NCBI GenBank assembly: GCA_001600355.1
Contig: BCJU01000002.1
Coordinates: forward strand, 3,658,001-3,722,000
Direction of reading: 5' to 3'
Source of the DNA: Meira nashicola
Lineage: Eukaryota > Basidiomycota > Exobasidiomycetes > Exobasidiales > Brachybasidiaceae
DNA length: 64,000 nucleotides
Positions 1 to 10,597 of the stretch are shown here, in pieces. Positions within the stretch are counted from its first letter, which is position 1; every line of letters begins with the position of its first letter. The position numbers and the translations under genes were made by a program. Below the pieces are notes generated by a model. It was given only the letters and a program-made list of their open reading frames with translations, did no database searches and was not told where the DNA came from.

Positions 1-311
1 GCACCTCTCTACTATTCCATTAAAGGAAAATGCATGATGCATAGACTAGGTCACTTTTCATGAGCAAACGTTCTTCTCGAACCACTTTATCAAGTTAGCG
101 AATTTAAAGTTTGTTTATTGTCTTGAACGTTTATAAGTTGGGCGTTTTATATTAAATCCTGCATGCATAGCGGACAATAACATACATTGGCGCCGGATAC
201 GTGCATGCAAACCACATGGACCGAATTATTGAATAATGCTTTATCGTTATCTATAAAAGGAGGGAATAGATAAAGTTTTTATATTGATCAACACCCCATC
301 TTTATATCATA
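1..311. other. intergenic / promoter region
   Basis: This is the upstream region of the methyltransferase gene. A TATAAAA box lies at 252-258, about 60 nt before the start codon. Two GCATGC motifs are present near 161 and 202. I see no gene in it. Confidence 0.5.
252..258 (+). promoter_or_regulatory. TATA box of methyltransferase gene
   Basis: TATAAAA lies 60 nt upstream of the ATG at 312. The spacing matches that seen before many other genes in this window. Confidence 0.6.
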
Positions 312-1043
312 ATGTATAAATCAGGACAAGAAGGTTTGCTAGATCATATCCAAGCATACAAAGCCGATGAAGAAAAAGTTAAGAAAGCATCAGTTGGAAA
401 AGCTAGTTATGGAGTAGATTCACCTTTTGGCTTTGCTGCTTCATTGGTATTTAGTCCATTATATGCATTTGCAACTCTTAAAGGTAAATTTCAAGTTTGG
501 GATAAAATTTTAGCAAATTTACCCGATCAAACTCTTGCAGGACCAAGTCTAGATGCAGGTTGTGGAAGAGGATTAGTGTTGATCAAAACTGCAAAAGCGA
601 AAAAGCAAAGAACGACAAATTCCGTTTCTAAATCGTACGGAATTGATATCTTTTTAACTTCTGATCAATCTGGTAATAGTCCAGAAGCTACATGCTTTAA
701 TGCTTTTGCCGAAAATGTTGGGGAGGATATCGTTTTATTATCGGCAAGCTTTTGTGATTTACCATTCGAAAATGATACATTTGAATTAGTGACAAGTTCT
801 TTAGCTTTACACAATCCTAATCAAAAATCAGATAGAATTAAAGCTGTACAAGAATTAGCAAGGGTGACTAAACCTGGAGGAGTTTTAGTCATTTTGGATT
901 TATCAGGCCCTTACACGACAAAATTATACGAAAAGACGATAAAAGAACTTGGTTGGGAAGATGTCAAGTTAGAATTCTCAGGTTTTGGTACTTGTTTCGG
1001 CTTGTGGTATTGTCATACGATCACTGCTCGTAAACCAAATTGA
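312..1043 (+). CDS. class I SAM-dependent methyltransferase
   Basis: This single-exon gene encodes 243 residues. A SAM-binding motif I (LDAGCGRG) lies near residue 76, and a motif resembling LPFENDTFELV near residue 152 fits the Methyltransf_11 (UbiE/COQ5-like) fold. The segment KPGGVLVILDLSG is a typical motif III. It probably methylates a small molecule in the cytosol; no targeting signal is visible and the substrate cannot be told. It converges on the Rds1-like gene, with the two stop codons only about 8 nt apart. The start is supported by a TATA box 60 nt upstream. The methyltransferase call is firm; the specific reaction is not. Confidence 0.85.
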   Translation: MYKSGQEGLLDHIQAYKADEEKVKKASVGKASYGVDSPFGFAASLVFSPLYAFATLKGKFQVWDKILANLPDQTLAGPSLDAGCGRGLVLIKTAKAKKQRTTNSVSKSYGIDIFLTSDQSGNSPEATCFNAFAENVGEDIVLLSASFCDLPFENDTFELVTSSLALHNPNQKSDRIKAVQELARVTKPGGVLVILDLSGPYTTKLYEKTIKELGWEDVKLEFSGFGTCFGLWYCHTITARKPN

Positions 1044-1050
1044 ATGAATT

Positions 1051-2094
1051 TCACAAGAACGGAACACCAAGTTGAATTTCCAATGGTCCAGCAATTATAT
1101 CTTCCTTTTCTGTGACATCGGAAGTGTTGGAAAGAGCAACGATCAAATTACCCTTATCGCTTGTTAAAGTTGGAATGTTAACTTGATATGTGTTATTTCC
1201 TAAAGAAGTTACTTTTTCCGTGTAATTGAAAACGCTTTGGAAGAATATAAGATGAAGATCACCTTTTGCTTGAGAATCTGTAAGAAGAGCAGAAAGTGTT
1301 AAATTTCCATTTTTGCTTTGAATATTTGAGCGTTTTATATCCATTGAAAGTTTTGGTAAATTTTGATCAGGTGAAGGATAAGGTGGATTCTCTTTTGGAC
1401 AACTATTTGGAACGATGAATTGTTTCGTTACCGATAAAAGTTGTAATGGGAAGGGATAAATCGTATCTGTAGGACCAACAAAGTTTCCTACATCAAGTAC
1501 TTGTCCATTCACATAAGTTAAATGTCTTGTCTCGGCTGAAATTGTACCCATGATCGTATATAAAGTTTCAACTTGTTCAGCTTGATGTGCTAAACCTGTT
1601 AAATAAGCCATTGAACCAATTTCAACTTCTGAAACGATATTCATATAAATTTGAGCAGCTTCAGTTTTATTTGAAATTTGTTCAAATCCATATGAATAAT
1701 TACAACGACCTGGTTTTATAACATTATCATCAATTGCTCTCTCAAAAAGTCGTAAATGACCATTTTCGTTTTGATAAACAGATTCTAGTTGAGCGTATGT
1801 ATTATTTGGATATCCAGCTGCAGTGAAATCGGATTGTGTAAAATGTTGTAAACCAGAAGCGTACATACTATCAACAATCCATTCTGCCGCAAGAAGGTTT
1901 TGAAACAATAATTGATCACCACTACTTTTTATTTGTTTTGAAGGATTTGGAAATGTTGTTTGACCATAATTTTTTGGTCCATAAGATGTTGCATTTTTAC
2001 CGTAAATTGAATGATCGTCACGAGTGATGAGTTTATAAGGTACTGCACCTACACTGAGAATTGACAAAAGAAATACTGGTAATAAGATGATCAT
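1051..2094 (-). CDS. secreted ferritin-like Rds1/desiccation-related protein
   Basis: The gene encodes 347 residues in one exon. It starts with a hydrophobic signal peptide (about residues 1-17, ending near SVGA) and has several N-glycosylation sequons. The core contains the spaced acidic and histidine residues of a ferritin-like four-helix domain: AAEWIVDSM, ENGHLRLFER, VSEVEIGSMAYLTG and SAETRHLTYV. This is the Ferritin_2/Rds1 family of fungal stress proteins, secreted or cell-wall associated; metal binding is inferred, not shown. A TATAAAAA box at 2151-2158 lies 64 nt before the ATG. The upstream region is shared with the divergent ligase gene at 2905. Confidence 0.8.
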   Translation of the reverse strand: MIILLPVFLLSILSVGAVPYKLITRDDHSIYGKNATSYGPKNYGQTTFPNPSKQIKSSGDQLLFQNLLAAEWIVDSMYASGLQHFTQSDFTAAGYPNNTYAQLESVYQNENGHLRLFERAIDDNVIKPGRCNYSYGFEQISNKTEAAQIYMNIVSEVEIGSMAYLTGLAHQAEQVETLYTIMGTISAETRHLTYVNGQVLDVGNFVGPTDTIYPFPLQLLSVTKQFIVPNSCPKENPPYPSPDQNLPKLSMDIKRSNIQSKNGNLTLSALLTDSQAKGDLHLIFFQSVFNYTEKVTSLGNNTYQVNIPTLTSDKGNLIVALSNTSDVTEKEDIIAGPLEIQLGVPFL

Positions 2095-2150
2095 GATGAA
2101 GAAGTCTAGCTGTTTACTATTATTTATTTTGAGTCAATCTGTCAATCTTC

Positions 2151-2158
2151 TTTTTATA
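2151..2158 (-). promoter_or_regulatory. TATA box of Rds1-like gene
   Basis: TATAAAAA on the minus strand, 64 nt before the ATG at 2094. Confidence 0.55.
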
Positions 2159-2693
2159 CCTTTGCTTTCCATAAAAGCAGTTCTCGGTCATATCTCTCGG
2201 ACGCATTATTCGGTGTTCAAATTCGGTAAGTATATAAATAAAAAATAACACGTCAAAAATTAAAGAATTCGCCGAGAACGCTTTACGTGCATTTATTATG
2301 AGCAGCGCACGCTTCTAGAATGTAGACTATACGAAGACGACTAGTCCACATCTTACGCTTTCCTTTTTCCTTTGCTCGACATGCTAAAAAGCTCCATCAT
2401 GAGGTAGAGCTAAGTAAAGACAACCCTTACATTCTTGATTGATTGATAAACATCAACAACAATGCCAGTCTTTTAGATCGAATAGCGGAAAGGGAAATTC
2501 ATCAAAAAGAATTCACTCTGCACTAGTTGTAGACACAATAAATGCTAAATGCCTCTAGCTGCATGCAAGTAGCCCGCACGTCCGCCAATTGTGCCGTAAA
2601 GCTAACGGATAAAACTGAACAAATTAATAAACGTCAACACCAAAAAAAATAGAGTTGGGGAAGCAAAAGAGAGCGTAGAACCATTATTTCTTA

Positions 2694-2706
2694 TTTTTCC
2701 GAAAGC
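2694..2706 (+). promoter_or_regulatory. conserved upstream element A (ligase copy 1)
   Basis: TTTTTCCGAAAGC is repeated in the same orientation relative to the gene in the promoter of the second ligase copy (10760-10772). It lies about 200 nt upstream of the ATG in both, which suggests a retained regulator site or recent duplication. Confidence 0.5.
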
Positions 2707-2751
2707 GCTGCGTGCGGCCGTAAGTGAAAGAAGAAGCAGTGATTAATTTTT

Positions 2752-2760
2752 ATCCGGGGT
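2752..2760 (+). promoter_or_regulatory. conserved upstream element B (ligase copy 1)
   Basis: ATCCGGGGT matches the complement of 10716-10724 in the second ligase promoter. It sits between element A and the TATA box in both copies. Confidence 0.45.
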
Positions 2761-2844
2761 CAAGATTCCGGTTGTCCGACTTTTATCGGAAATTCTGTTA
2801 TCCATTCTATTTTTCCTGTCACGATTGAAGAAGAGTCGAACGTC

Positions 2845-2852
2845 TATATAAA
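2845..2852 (+). promoter_or_regulatory. TATA box of ligase copy 1
   Basis: TATATAAA lies 60 nt before the original ATG at 2905. It sits in a block of almost identical sequence shared with copy 2, running from before the TATA box to past the ATG. Confidence 0.65.
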
Positions 2853-2904
2853 CAGGTGTTCAAAGACAAATATTCGCTTCATTCCTCAACCCACAACGAC
2901 CAAA

Positions 2905-4685
2905 ATGAGAAATTCTAATCGTTCAAGCGAAGGTGTTTATTCTTCATAGTATGGAAATGATATTCCAAAAGATAATGTTTCTGTTTATGAACTTATGTGG
3001 GGTGAAAAGTGTAAAACGTTCAATAGACCAGGATCGGAAGAAAGATTAGCTTTAACTGATTTTGAATCAGATAAGCATACCTATACTCGAAAAGAGGCAA
3101 GAGAGTTAATTTCAAAAATTTCAGCTACTTTACTTAAAGTATACAATATCAAATCTGGTGATCACGTCGTATTAGCTTATCCTACAAGTTCGCTATTTGC
3201 TTTGATTGCTTCTGCTTGTATACGTGTAGGAATTGTAATGGTTATGGTAAATCATTTATTTACTCCGGAACAAATAAAGTACGCTTATAATATTTCTGAA
3301 TCCACTTTTATCCTTGCCACTGAGTCAATAAAGGAAAACATAAAAAAGGCAGATATTGAAGAGAAAAAGTGTATATTTGTCGAATCAGAATTGGACCCAA
3401 ATTCGGCTACAAACACATTGTTAACATCATTGGAAGAAGCAGCATCAGTTTTATCAACACTCCCTACAACATCATTCGATGAATCTTCACCACTTTTGAT
3501 TTCTTTCTCAAGTGGTACAACAGGCAATCCTAAACCGGTAGTCTTGACACATGCAAATTATATCGCATTCAGTTATTGTATTGATCAAATTCCTGGATAT
3601 AATGCAGTACCATCTGATTGGAATGATGATTGGCCAACGGATATGCTAATTTACCTTCCAAGTTATCATGGCTCAGGCTTTGCTATTTTTATGCACAGTT
3701 TGAATAATGGATCAAAATTATACTTTAATTGGTCAATGCCGCCAAATGTTCCTAAATTGGTCAGAGGATTTAAACAAGTAAGGCCTTATAATAATGTCAC
3801 TGTACCACCTCTTCTTTTACCTTTAACACGTTCAGGTTTAACAGGACCAAAAGGTCTTTCGGATTGTTGTACATTCCTTCATAGTATCGCTTCACCTTTA
3901 GGAAAATTAGCTCAAAAAGAAATTCAAGAAACACTTCAAATTAAAATTGGTCAATTTTGGGGTTTGACCGAAACGACAGGTCCAGTAACTGCTTCTAATA
4001 TGATACAACCGACAATTTTTGGATCTTCAGGTGAACTTGTTGCTGGAATGGAAATGAAATTTTTAGATGATCAAGGAAATATTGCTGAACACGGAGAATG
4101 GGGAGAAATTTATGTTAGAGGTCCTTTGATTATGAAGGAGTACTTTAATAATAAGATGGCTTATCAAAAGGCAGTTTCAAAAGTGAGTTAGTAGAGGGAG
4201 ATAATTCGAGTAAAGCTAAAGTACTAATCTTCTTTAATTTTCAGGATAAATGGTTCTGTTCAGGAGATATTGGGTATATGGATGACGAAGGAAGACTATT
4301 TGTCGTCGATCGAAAAGCAGATTTGTTGAAAATTGAAGATGTTTTGGTATCACCTTCAGAAGTTGAAGATGTTTTACAATCTTATCCTGGTATTATGGAC
4401 GCTGCTGTTGTAGGTTTGGATGGAAAGGAACAAATAGACTTACGCGCATTTGTTGTTCTACGATCGGAGAAGGTGAAGGATAATCAAATCAATGTTTATG
4501 ATGTAGACGTCGATCATAAAGCTCTACCTGATCAAGGTCAAATAGCAAAAGATATCGAAAACTTTATTTCAGCAAAATTGATCAAACAGAAACATTTGAC
4601 TGGAGGAGTTGTATTTCTCACAAAGATCCCAAAAAGCACGAATAGCAAGATACTTAGAAAGAAGTTGAAGGAGTTGAGCGTTTAG
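2905..4685 (+). pseudogene. acyl-CoA-ligase-like AMP-binding enzyme, copy 1 (in-frame stop at codon 15)
   Basis: This is a paralog of the gene at 8763-10545. Exons are 2905-4182 and 4245-4685, with a 62-nt GTGAGT intron at the same site as in copy 2 and a TACTAAT branch site. The adenylate-forming core is intact: SFSSGTTGNPKP (A3), GQFWGLTETTGP (A5), the DRKAD hinge and the catalytic-lysine region near KSTNSKILRKKL. Codon 15 is TAG (2947-2949) where copy 2 has a Lys codon. Translation could restart at Met31 (2995), which is conserved in both copies, giving 542 residues and losing 30. The gene is therefore either a fresh pseudogene or an N-terminally shortened active enzyme. The rest shows no further break, so inactivation is recent or absent. 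The family activates carboxylates (4-coumarate-CoA-ligase-like); no PTS1 is seen. Confidence 0.7.
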
Positions 4686-4767
4686 ATGCTTTTTCTCTCC
4701 TCAACGTGCCTTGGTAGAATTGTAGAATACACAATCCACTTTCGTTGCTACTTCAAAGTGAAAACAT

Positions 4768-5217
4768 TCATTCAGTATTATACGTTGATAACTGTAATCG
4801 AAGAATAAAAATTATAAGTACAATCTTCTCATACCTTTCTTCTTTACTACTCACCTCAATAAGATTTCCATCCGGATCTCGTACATAAACGCTATTAATC
4901 GGTCCTCTTGCTCCAGTACGTTGAACAGGACCTTCAATAATTTCAATCTTATTCTTATTCAATTCATTTTGAGCTTGTTGAATAGAAGTATTAATTATAA
5001 AGCATAAATCTTGCGACCCAGGTAGAGGGTTTTCGGCTTTTGGTTCAAATTCATGTCCGGCAAGGTGTAAATTTATCTTTTGTTGTCCAAATCCTAATGA
5101 ATGTCTACTGTTGTCTTGTCCAAATTGACTATGTCTCATTCCCAGCTTTTTATAAAATTCAATCGTTTTATTTATATCTCTACATGTGATCACTGTATGA
5201 TCGATTGATTCAATCAT
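4768..5217 (-). CDS. VOC (glyoxalase/dioxygenase-fold) protein
   Basis: Two exons, 4855-5217 and 4768-4791, are joined across a 63-nt intron (4792-4854, GTGAGT...ATTACAG). Splicing replaces a meaningless read-through tail by a normal VOC ending (DPDGNLIELSTY), so the intron is well supported. The 128-residue product begins IDHTVITCRDINKTIEFY, a standard first VOC strand with His7. The metal-ligand Glu is in the last strand. Members include small-molecule glyoxalases, resistance proteins and isomerases; the substrate is unknown. An in-frame upstream Met at 5292 would add a low-complexity extension and is not favoured. It converges with ligase copy 1. Confidence 0.8.
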   Translation of the reverse strand: MIESIDHTVITCRDINKTIEFYKKLGMRHSQFGQDNSRHSLGFGQQKINLHLAGHEFEPKAENPLPGSQDLCFIINTSIQQAQNELNKNKIEIIEGPVQRTGARGPINSVYVRDPDGNLIEVSSKEERYEKIVLIIFILRLQLSTYNTE

Positions 5218-5390
5218 TTCTTTAAACAATTTTGAAGATGATGATAGATATGAGAGAGAGAGGTATGCACAATAATTACGCGTTAAACACACTCGCAGTA
5301 CATGCAGTTTATTGCATCATGCATGCATGAATTGTGTTCGGAACTAGCACACGGGTCTTCAACGGTCAGCGCAAAGAACTTCGTGTGAGA

Positions 5391-6105
5391 CTAAATAGAA
5401 GGAGGCAAAACCATACCAGGCTTGAGCTTTTCAATGTTTTCAGCGTGTTTGCCATACTCTTGTTCAAGGATAGCAAATCCGAATTCGAATGCAGTTCCTG
5501 GTCCACGGCTGCGGGTTAAGAAAAAGGTGGATTGTAAGACTAAAAATCAATATTACTGAAAGAATATAAATCTTACCTAGTTATCATATTTCCATCAATA
5601 ACAACACGATCTTTTTGATAATCATATTCTTCATTGAAATCTGCTTCAACAAAAGGGTTTGAAGTTAATTTTCTGCCTAAATGAATTCCTGCTGCTTTGG
5701 CAACATATGGACCAGCACAAAGAAAAGTTGATAATTTTCCAGAATCATAATGTTTTTTAACGATTTCTAAAACGTCTTTTCTACTTGCTAAATATTTTGA
5801 TGCAACAACTCCACCAGGCACTAAAATTATATCAAAAAAATCAATTGAACCGCTTAATTCTTCAATTGTCGTTGTAGGTACAGTCTTTTGACCTTTTGAA
5901 CCTACTGCCCAGCGTGAATCATTTAAGCCGACTCCTGCGACTGCTACTTCATAACCACCTCGTAATAAAACATTGACAGATATTAAAGTACCGATTTCTT
6001 CATGTCCATCAGCAAGCTATAAAGGAAAGAGGATGGTTAGCCAACTTACACTCACACAATGGTTTTGACAAATATACCCACAAATTGTAACACCTTTTTA
6101 GTCAT
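5391..6105 (-). CDS. DJ-1/PARK7-family protein
   Basis: Three exons on the minus strand are 6082-6105, 5577-6016 and 5391-5508. The introns at 6017-6081 (GTGGGT donor) and 5509-5576 (GTAAGA donor) restore one 193-residue frame. The product has the DJ-1 hallmarks: LADGHEE with the conserved Glu15, the nucleophile-elbow LCAGPYVA with Cys108, and SRGPGTAFEF with Arg156. Length and spacing match human DJ-1 (about 189 residues, Cys106). The family includes redox-sensing protein or metabolite repair enzymes and glyoxalases, acting in the cytosol and mitochondria. A TATATA sequence lies about 65 nt before the ATG. The first exon codes for only eight residues, so the gene is easily missed by ORF scanning. 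Confidence 0.85.
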
Positions 6106-6435
6106 GGTGAAATTTATTGGTTGAGAGGAATAAAGATAGATAATTATCATATACAAGAAAGAGTCATGTATATAGGAACGTTTTATGTACGGGTAAGCCA
6201 AAAAGTTTATTTCCCCGATAATTTACGCTACTTGAACTTGGACATACCGTTTTGTACGCTAAAATATTTGTGCAGGCTACCATACTAAACGGGTAGTCTA
6301 TCTGGTACACGTTTTATATGTCCGTACATAGAATCGGGACATTGTTGGGCCTTTCTTTTAAAGAGTCACTAGGGTCAATGCATTATTCAATAAATAGGCT
6401 AGTACAAAAGGTAAGATATGTAAATATAAAGATTA
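6106..6435. other. intergenic region
   Basis: About 330 bp lie between the DJ-1 start and the transporter stop. A TATATA is present near 6169-6174 for DJ-1. I see nothing else. Confidence 0.5.
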
Positions 6436-8196
6436 TCAAGCACTCAAATCAAGAGGTGATCTGCAAGAGAATGAAGTAAGTTGAGGATTTTTAAAAGCTT
6501 CAATCATACCATCAACAGCTGCGTACATTCCCAAGCCACACATTGCCAAACTTGCCAGGAAATAAATCACATTCCAACAATTTTGAGCGATTTGCATTGT
6601 TCCACCTGAAAAGAAACCACGAATGTATCTTTTAAAACCATAATCATTCTTGATAGATTGTCCTGTAATTGGATCAAAACCTTCACCTTCACTTTCACGA
6701 ATGGCATGTCTTTGAATATCATAACCAAGTGCGAAAAGAGGAGGTAAAGTATAAACCAAATTTAATAAACAAGAAGCTGACATTACGCTCACAAAACCGA
6801 AATAATCAGGAATTGCAGCTGCAATGATGAATGCTATACTCCACCAAATTGGAACTAAAATTGCATAAATAATCTTTCCATTCTTGGTAACCAGCGGTGG
6901 AGATCGGAAAATATCAACAAAGATGTTATTATAAACAACTTTTATACCAATATTTCCATAAAGAGCAGCAGCAATCAAAGCAGAAACAAGCGAGATCGCA
7001 TTCGCCGAAGTTTGCCAACTAAATTTACTAACGCCAAGGTAAGAAGGATTGAAAGAATATTGACCTTGATAATAATAAACGAAGCAACCATAAACCATAT
7101 AAACTGTATAAATGAATAATTGTGCTCCCCACATTGCTTTTATAAAATCAGTTGGTCTTTTCATTTCTGCCATAAATTCGATAAATAATTGAGCTCCAGC
7201 ATATGCTAAAACACCTGATAAAAGACCATTTATTGATCCAACCAAGCCACTAACTGGAAGTTTATTGTAATGCATAACAGGTGGATAATTTCCAGTTTTG
7301 TCTGGCGTAATTGTTGTTGGATCCACAGCACTTCCTGCTGAGCCTAAAACTGAAATTGCAAAATTAGGAGGAGAATGAGCAACGAAACCCATAGTCATTA
7401 TAATGACGAGAATGTTAAGCCAAATGGCTAAATTGGCCACCATACCGAACTGTTTCAAAGTACGAATTTGTGTCAAAAAGAATCCAACGATGATAAACAA
7501 GAGTGGACAAACGATATAGCAAAGATGAAATTTTGACATTGCCGAAATATTTTCACCAAATTGAATCGTTACTTGACCAAGGATGAGTAACAAAGCAAGA
7601 CCTTGAATGAAATTTGTTATATGACGTGTAATTCTTCCCCAAGTTCGAAAAGCTACATCACCATAATTCATGCATGGGAATTGATAAGAATCAACACCCA
7701 AGAAAACTTTCCAAAGCAAATAACCACTATAACCTGCTAAAACACCAAAAACGGTAAACAAAGCGATTCCAAGACCCCAACCTAAAGTACCCAAAGCAAA
7801 AGCAACACCATAAGGACCTAAAATATCAGTTGTGATAAGATAAAAGCATGCTCCAACAGAAGCAGTTCTTAATGCTCTACTTGCATTCACCCATTCTTCA
7901 TCGCTAATGTTCATTCGACTTTCTTGCGTTGAAAAATTAAGAGTAGAAACTTGTTTCTGTGTTCCATTATCATTTTCAATCACTTTTTTACCTTTAAAAA
8001 GTTCACGCCAAACCAATTTTGGTGGTTCATATGATTTTTCTAATTCTCTTGTTTGTTTAGCATAAAACAGATATTCTTCCAAGGAAACGTTTGGATCGTG
8101 TGGTTTTCTAGCTTGCGGCTTGATTGCTGTTGTAATCTCAGTCACAGATTCGTTTAATTCTGCTTTCTCTTTTTCCATTGGTAGCTTGTCCTCCAT
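6436..8196 (-). CDS. amino-acid transporter, AAAP (Aa_trans) family
   Basis: The product is a 586-residue polytopic membrane protein with about eleven hydrophobic segments and a long charged N-terminal cytosolic tail. The N-terminal helix pair (residues about 120-165, with SVGACFYLITTDILGPYGV) and overall length match fungal neutral amino-acid permeases of the AAAP family (N. crassa Mtr-like). It probably imports amino acids at the plasma membrane by proton symport. The start at 8196 is preferred over an in-frame upstream Met (8277): it has a CACCATGG context, and a TATAAAAGG box (8242-8250) lies 54 nt upstream of it, inside the longer reading frame. Confidence 0.85.
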   Translation of the reverse strand: MEDKLPMEKEKAELNESVTEITTAIKPQARKPHDPNVSLEEYLFYAKQTRELEKSYEPPKLVWRELFKGKKVIENDNGTQKQVSTLNFSTQESRMNISDEEWVNASRALRTASVGACFYLITTDILGPYGVAFALGTLGWGLGIALFTVFGVLAGYSGYLLWKVFLGVDSYQFPCMNYGDVAFRTWGRITRHITNFIQGLALLLILGQVTIQFGENISAMSKFHLCYIVCPLLFIIVGFFLTQIRTLKQFGMVANLAIWLNILVIIMTMGFVAHSPPNFAISVLGSAGSAVDPTTITPDKTGNYPPVMHYNKLPVSGLVGSINGLLSGVLAYAGAQLFIEFMAEMKRPTDFIKAMWGAQLFIYTVYMVYGCFVYYYQGQYSFNPSYLGVSKFSWQTSANAISLVSALIAAALYGNIGIKVVYNNIFVDIFRSPPLVTKNGKIIYAILVPIWWSIAFIIAAAIPDYFGFVSVMSASCLLNLVYTLPPLFALGYDIQRHAIRESEGEGFDPITGQSIKNDYGFKRYIRGFFSGGTMQIAQNCWNVIYFLASLAMCGLGMYAAVDGMIEAFKNPQLTSFSCRSPLDLSA

Positions 8197-8762
8197 GGTG
8201 ATGGCTTCAAAGAAAGAAAAAAGAGATCCTAAGAGATTACACCTTTTATACAAGATCCACTCAAAGATAAGAGCCATATTTTAAATTAACAATCTGACCT
8301 GCATAACACCATTTCCCCACATGTCTTATTTCTCTCTGTTTATTTCCCTTGTACAATATCTGCCCAAACTCGCCTAAATTAAGAGGAAGTGGGTAATTCA
8401 GGAACGCCATGCCGGCGGTAAATTGTGCGGCAGCACTTCCGGCGGTAAGTAGCCCTGCGCTGCGAAGCACACAAAAGCCGGGAAAGATTGCGATTTATCC
8501 GGCGTACCTTTGCTTTATATAAAAATCCAAGAAAGTGCAATCAGGTAGTCTGTAGAAGACAATCTGTAGCATTATAAGATTTGTTGAATATATTGGAATT
8601 CATCAGAGTAGACAAAATATATATGTATCCCGACAAGAAAGGTACATACATCCTGTCAAACAAAACATGTGGAACATGCATATCCGGCATGCAACGCGTT
8701 TGTTTTAAGTTTGACGCACTTTACCAGTCTAACAGGGATGCCGAGTCGATGCCGCCTTTTCT
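8197..8762. other. intergenic region (transporter promoter, ligase 3' end)
   Basis: It holds the transporter TATA box (8242-8250, minus) and GC-rich patches near 8408-8500. Short ORFs here have no recognisable content. Confidence 0.5.
8242..8250 (-). promoter_or_regulatory. TATA box of amino-acid transporter
   Basis: TATAAAAGG on the minus strand, 54 nt before the ATG at 8196. Its position argues against the longer ORF start at 8277. Confidence 0.6.
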
Positions 8763-10545
8763 TTAGTCACTCAATTCCTTCAACTTCTTTCTCAATATCT
8801 TGCTATTTGAACTTTTAGGAATCTTTGTGAGAAAAACAACTCCTCCAGTCAAGTGTTTCTGTTTGATCAATTTTGATGCGATAAAGTCTTCGATATCTTT
8901 CGCTACTTGACCTTGATCAGGTAGAACTTTATGATCGATATCTGCATCATAAACCTTGATTTGTTCATTTAATTTTTGGGGTCGTAAAACAATAAATGCG
9001 CGTAAGTTTATTTGTTGTTTACCATTTCCATCCAATCCTACAATAGCAGCGTCCATAATACCAGAATGAGATTGTAATACATCTTCCACTTCCGATGGTG
9101 ATACCAAAACATCTTCAATTTTCAGCAAATCTGCCTTTCGATCGACGACAAAGAGTCTCCCTTCGTCATCCATATATCCAATATCTCCTGAACAGAACCA
9201 TTTATCCTGAAATTTAAAGAATATTAGTAATCTGGCTTTTATTTAATCTTCTCCTTTTACTCACTTTTGAAACGGCTTTTTCATAAGCCGCTTTATTATT
9301 GAAATATTCCTTCATAACCAAAGGACCTCTAACATGAATTTCTCCCCATTCTCCATGAGGAACAATACTACCTTGTTCATCTAAAAACTTCATTTCCATT
9401 CCAGCAAGAAGTTCACCTGAAGATCCAAAAGTTGTTGGTTTTGACATATCTGAAACTGCAACTCCAGCCGTAGTTTCAGTCATTCCCCATCCTTGACCAA
9501 TTTTAACTTGAAGTGTTTCTTGAATTTCTTTTTGTACTAATTTCCCCAAAGGTGAAGCAATACAATGAAAGAAAGAACAATGATCCGAAAGACCATTTGG
9601 ATCTGTTATTAAACCTGAACGTGTTAAAGGTAAAAGAAGAGGTGGTACGATTAAATTGTTAAATGATTTCGTTTGAATAAATCCTCTAACCATTTTTGCA
9701 ATATTTGGTGGCGTTGACCAATTAAAACAAATTTTTGATCCACTACTCAAAGCTTGCACGAGAACAGCGAAACCTGAAGCATGATAAGTTGGTAGATGAT
9801 TTAAAATATCTGATGGCCAACCATCGTTCCAAGTAGGAGGTTGTTCACTATATCCAAGAACTCGGCTAGCACAATAGTTGAATGCTATATAATTTGAATG
9901 TGATAAAATTATTGCTTTTGGATTACCTGTTGTACCACTTGAAAAAGAGATTAATAGTGGTGAAGATTCGTCAAAAGATGTTGTTGTAAAAGGTGATAAA
10001 ATTGATGCTGCTTCTTCTGATGATGTAAGCAATGTGTTTGTTGTGGAATTTGGATCCAGTTCAGATTCGACAAATATACACTTTTTTTCATCAATATTGG
10101 CCTTGTTTAAGTTGTCCTTTAAAGACTCCCCCGCAATAACCAAAGTTGCCTCTGAAAGATCATAAGCATATCTTATTTGTTCTGCTGTAAATGAAGGATT
10201 TACCATAACCATAATAATTCCTACACGTATACATGCAGAAGCAATTAAAGCAAAGAGTGAACAAGGTGGATAAGCCAATAAAACATGTTCGCCAGATTTG
10301 ATATTATACTTTGTCAGTAACGTAGCTGAAATTTTTGAAATAAAATCTTTCGCTTCTTTACGTGTATAGGTATGCTTTTCTGATTCAAAATCTGTTAAAG
10401 CAACTCTCTCTTCCGATCCTGGTCTGTTGAACGTTTTACACTTTTCACCCCACATATACTCATATACTGAAACATTATCCTTTGGGATATCATTTCCATA
10501 CTTTGACGAATAAATACCTTCGCTTGAACGATTAGAACTTGTCAT
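8763..10545 (-). CDS. acyl-CoA-ligase-like AMP-binding enzyme, copy 2 (intact)
   Basis: Exons 9265-10545 and 8763-9206 flank a 58-nt GTGAGT intron (9207-9264), giving 574 residues. The adenylate-forming motifs are complete: SFSSGTTGNPKA (A3), GQGWGMTETTAG (A5), YMDDEGRLFVVDRKADLLK (A8 hinge) and KSSNSKILRKKL carrying the catalytic lysine. The family makes acyl-AMP and then acyl-CoA from aromatic or fatty acids (4CL-like); there is no C-terminal SKL. It is the inverted paralog of copy 1 at 2905-4685, sharing intron site, promoter blocks and most residues. This copy has no internal stop and is likely the functional one. Confidence 0.88.
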
Positions 10546-10597
10546 TTTGGTCGTTGTGGGTTGAGGGATGAAGCGAATGTTTATCTTTGAACACCTG

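Larger units (their letters stand above)
2095..2904. other. divergent promoter region (Rds1 / ligase copy 1)
   Basis: About 810 bp separate the divergent starts. The region has a TATA box for each direction (2151-2158 minus strand, 2845-2852 plus strand). Two GC-rich blocks, 2694-2706 and 2752-2760, recur in the promoter of the second ligase copy. No gene is seen. Confidence 0.6.

Noticed and set aside
2938..2949. Possible mini-intron removing the TAG at codon 15 of ligase copy 1
   Set aside because: A GT...AG pair exists around it but would be only about 17 nt, far shorter than any intron here, and the paralog codes straight through the region.
5334..5519. 61-residue plus-strand ORF
   Set aside because: It is antisense to the third exon of the DJ-1 gene.
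8261..8470. 69-residue ORF upstream of the transporter
   Set aside because: No recognisable content, overlaps the transporter promoter.
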